Program-made: the position numbers and the translations under genes
Shown here: positions 6,872-7,102 of the stretch, one piece after another
How the letters are laid out: each line of letters begins with the position of its first letter
Numbering within the stretch: the first letter of the stretch is position 1
Assembly: GCA_023145575.1 (NCBI GenBank)
Contig: JAGLDN010000175.1
Location: 1 to 7,102, forward strand
Direction: 5' to 3'
Origin: Psychromonas sp.
GTDB lineage: Bacteria > Pseudomonadota > Gammaproteobacteria > Enterobacterales > Psychromonadaceae
Length of the DNA stretch: 7,102 nt
The notes under the pieces: generated by a model
What the model saw: only the letters and a program-made list of their open reading frames with translations
Database searches by the model: none
What the model was told of the DNA's origin: nothing

Positions 6872-6968
6872 TTTTTTTCCAAAGTGAGATCTGATCGGAT
6901 TGAATATATACCCATGTGACGTAAAAGTGCAAGTTCAGCAAGGTATATAGTACCAAGGTGCTAGGCAT
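6843..6968 (-). CDS. Possible 41-residue membrane peptide overlapping the ccoH start
   Basis: An ATG at 6968 is preceded by GAGGG (6980-6976) with seven-base spacing, one of the stronger ribosome binding sites in the window. The frame runs 41 codons to TAA and overlaps the first 29 bases of ccoH in another frame. Residues 4-22 (TLVLYTLLNLHFYVTWVYI) could form one membrane helix, and the C-terminus is lysine-rich. I recognise no family. It could be a leader peptide that influences ccoH translation, a real small membrane protein, or chance. The candidate ccoH promoter lies inside it. Confidence 0.3.
   Translation of the reverse strand: MPSTLVLYTLLNLHFYVTWVYIQSDQISLWKKNEYYKKKLV
6903..6932 (-). 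promoter_or_regulatory. candidate promoter upstream of ccoH
   Basis: On the minus strand, TTGCAC (6932-6927) is followed after 18 bp by TATATT (6908-6903), within the longer run TATATATT; TATATA at 16-bp spacing also fits. The -10 match is 5 of 6 and the -35 match is weak. Transcription would start near 6896, about 25 bp before the ccoH ATG, which would exclude the peptide start at 6968. It is only a candidate, since AT-rich DNA yields such matches often. Confidence 0.28.
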
Positions 6969-6985
6969 AAAATTTCCCTCTGAGA

Positions 6986-7004
6986 TGATTAACTGCGTTA
7001 ATCA
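6986..7004. promoter_or_regulatory. 19-bp interrupted palindrome, possible operator or leader hairpin
   Basis: TGATTAACTGCGTTAATCA consists of two perfect 8-bp arms around a 3-base centre. No T-run follows on either strand, so it is not a standard terminator. It lies about 115 bp upstream of ccoH and just before the strong ribosome binding site at 6976-6980. The GTTAATCA arms resemble ArcA half-sites (GTTAATTA), which would suit a cbb3 locus, but the arrangement is inverted whereas ArcA sites are direct repeats. The regulator is therefore uncertain. Confidence 0.4.
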
Positions 7005-7102
7005 CCGAAGGTCGAATTAAAAATAAAGACTTTAATTCCTAAATAGTTATTCTAAGTCGATATTTTATAACAACGCTAATTTGTTCAAGTTACCTTGTCT
7101 TC

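Noticed and set aside
1173..6925. 13-bp inverted pair TTTACGTCACATG (1173-1185) and its complement (6913-6925)
   Set aside because: A 13-bp match between two positions in a 7-kb AT-rich window is expected by chance at a rate of some tenths, and the flanks match only patchily. It is not evidence of a mobile element.

Overview
This is an AT-rich window with gammaproteobacterial gene content. Protein resemblance and gene order fit a marine Alteromonadales-type organism (Shewanella, Psychromonas, Moritella or Colwellia-like). The genus is inferred from family knowledge, because no searches could be run.

Left part (1-1207): the window opens inside the last 35 codons of an unrecognised rightward gene. 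It is followed by a small rightward gene (330-896) that no family name fits with confidence. Its protein carries a well-spaced Cys...Asp-His...Asp signature like that of transglutaminase-fold or papain-like enzymes, which is the most novel item here. A 311-bp gap follows that holds only a 54-codon open frame without a start.

Middle part (1208-3154), all leftward: uspE (tandem universal stress protein) sits 17 bp upstream of bcp (thiol peroxidase), apparently as one transcription unit. The uspE start is unusual: the only conventional start is an unsupported TTG, while an ATT codon with a good ribosome binding site lies exactly where relatives begin. Upstream of uspE is a 454-bp gap with no gene. 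In Shewanella relatives the oxygen regulator fnr/etrA occupies this position, so its absence is notable.

Right part (3155-7102), all leftward: this is the cbb3 cytochrome oxidase assembly cluster ccoH(fixH)-ccoI-ccoS-SafE-like permease. The genes are tightly packed: a 4-bp ATGA overlap, a 2-bp gap, then a 4-bp TTGA overlap. CcoI exports copper across the inner membrane, CcoS and CcoH are small membrane assembly factors, and the SafE-like permease is a likely partner in metal handling. The structural genes ccoNOQP would be expected just beyond the right edge but are not seen. The 231 bp upstream of ccoH hold a 19-bp interrupted palindrome, a strong ribosome binding site opening a possible 41-residue membrane peptide, and a candidate promoter.

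Taken together, the right two thirds form a low-oxygen respiration and stress locus, and the left third looks like accessory DNA. No tRNA, rRNA, CRISPR array or insertion sequence was seen.
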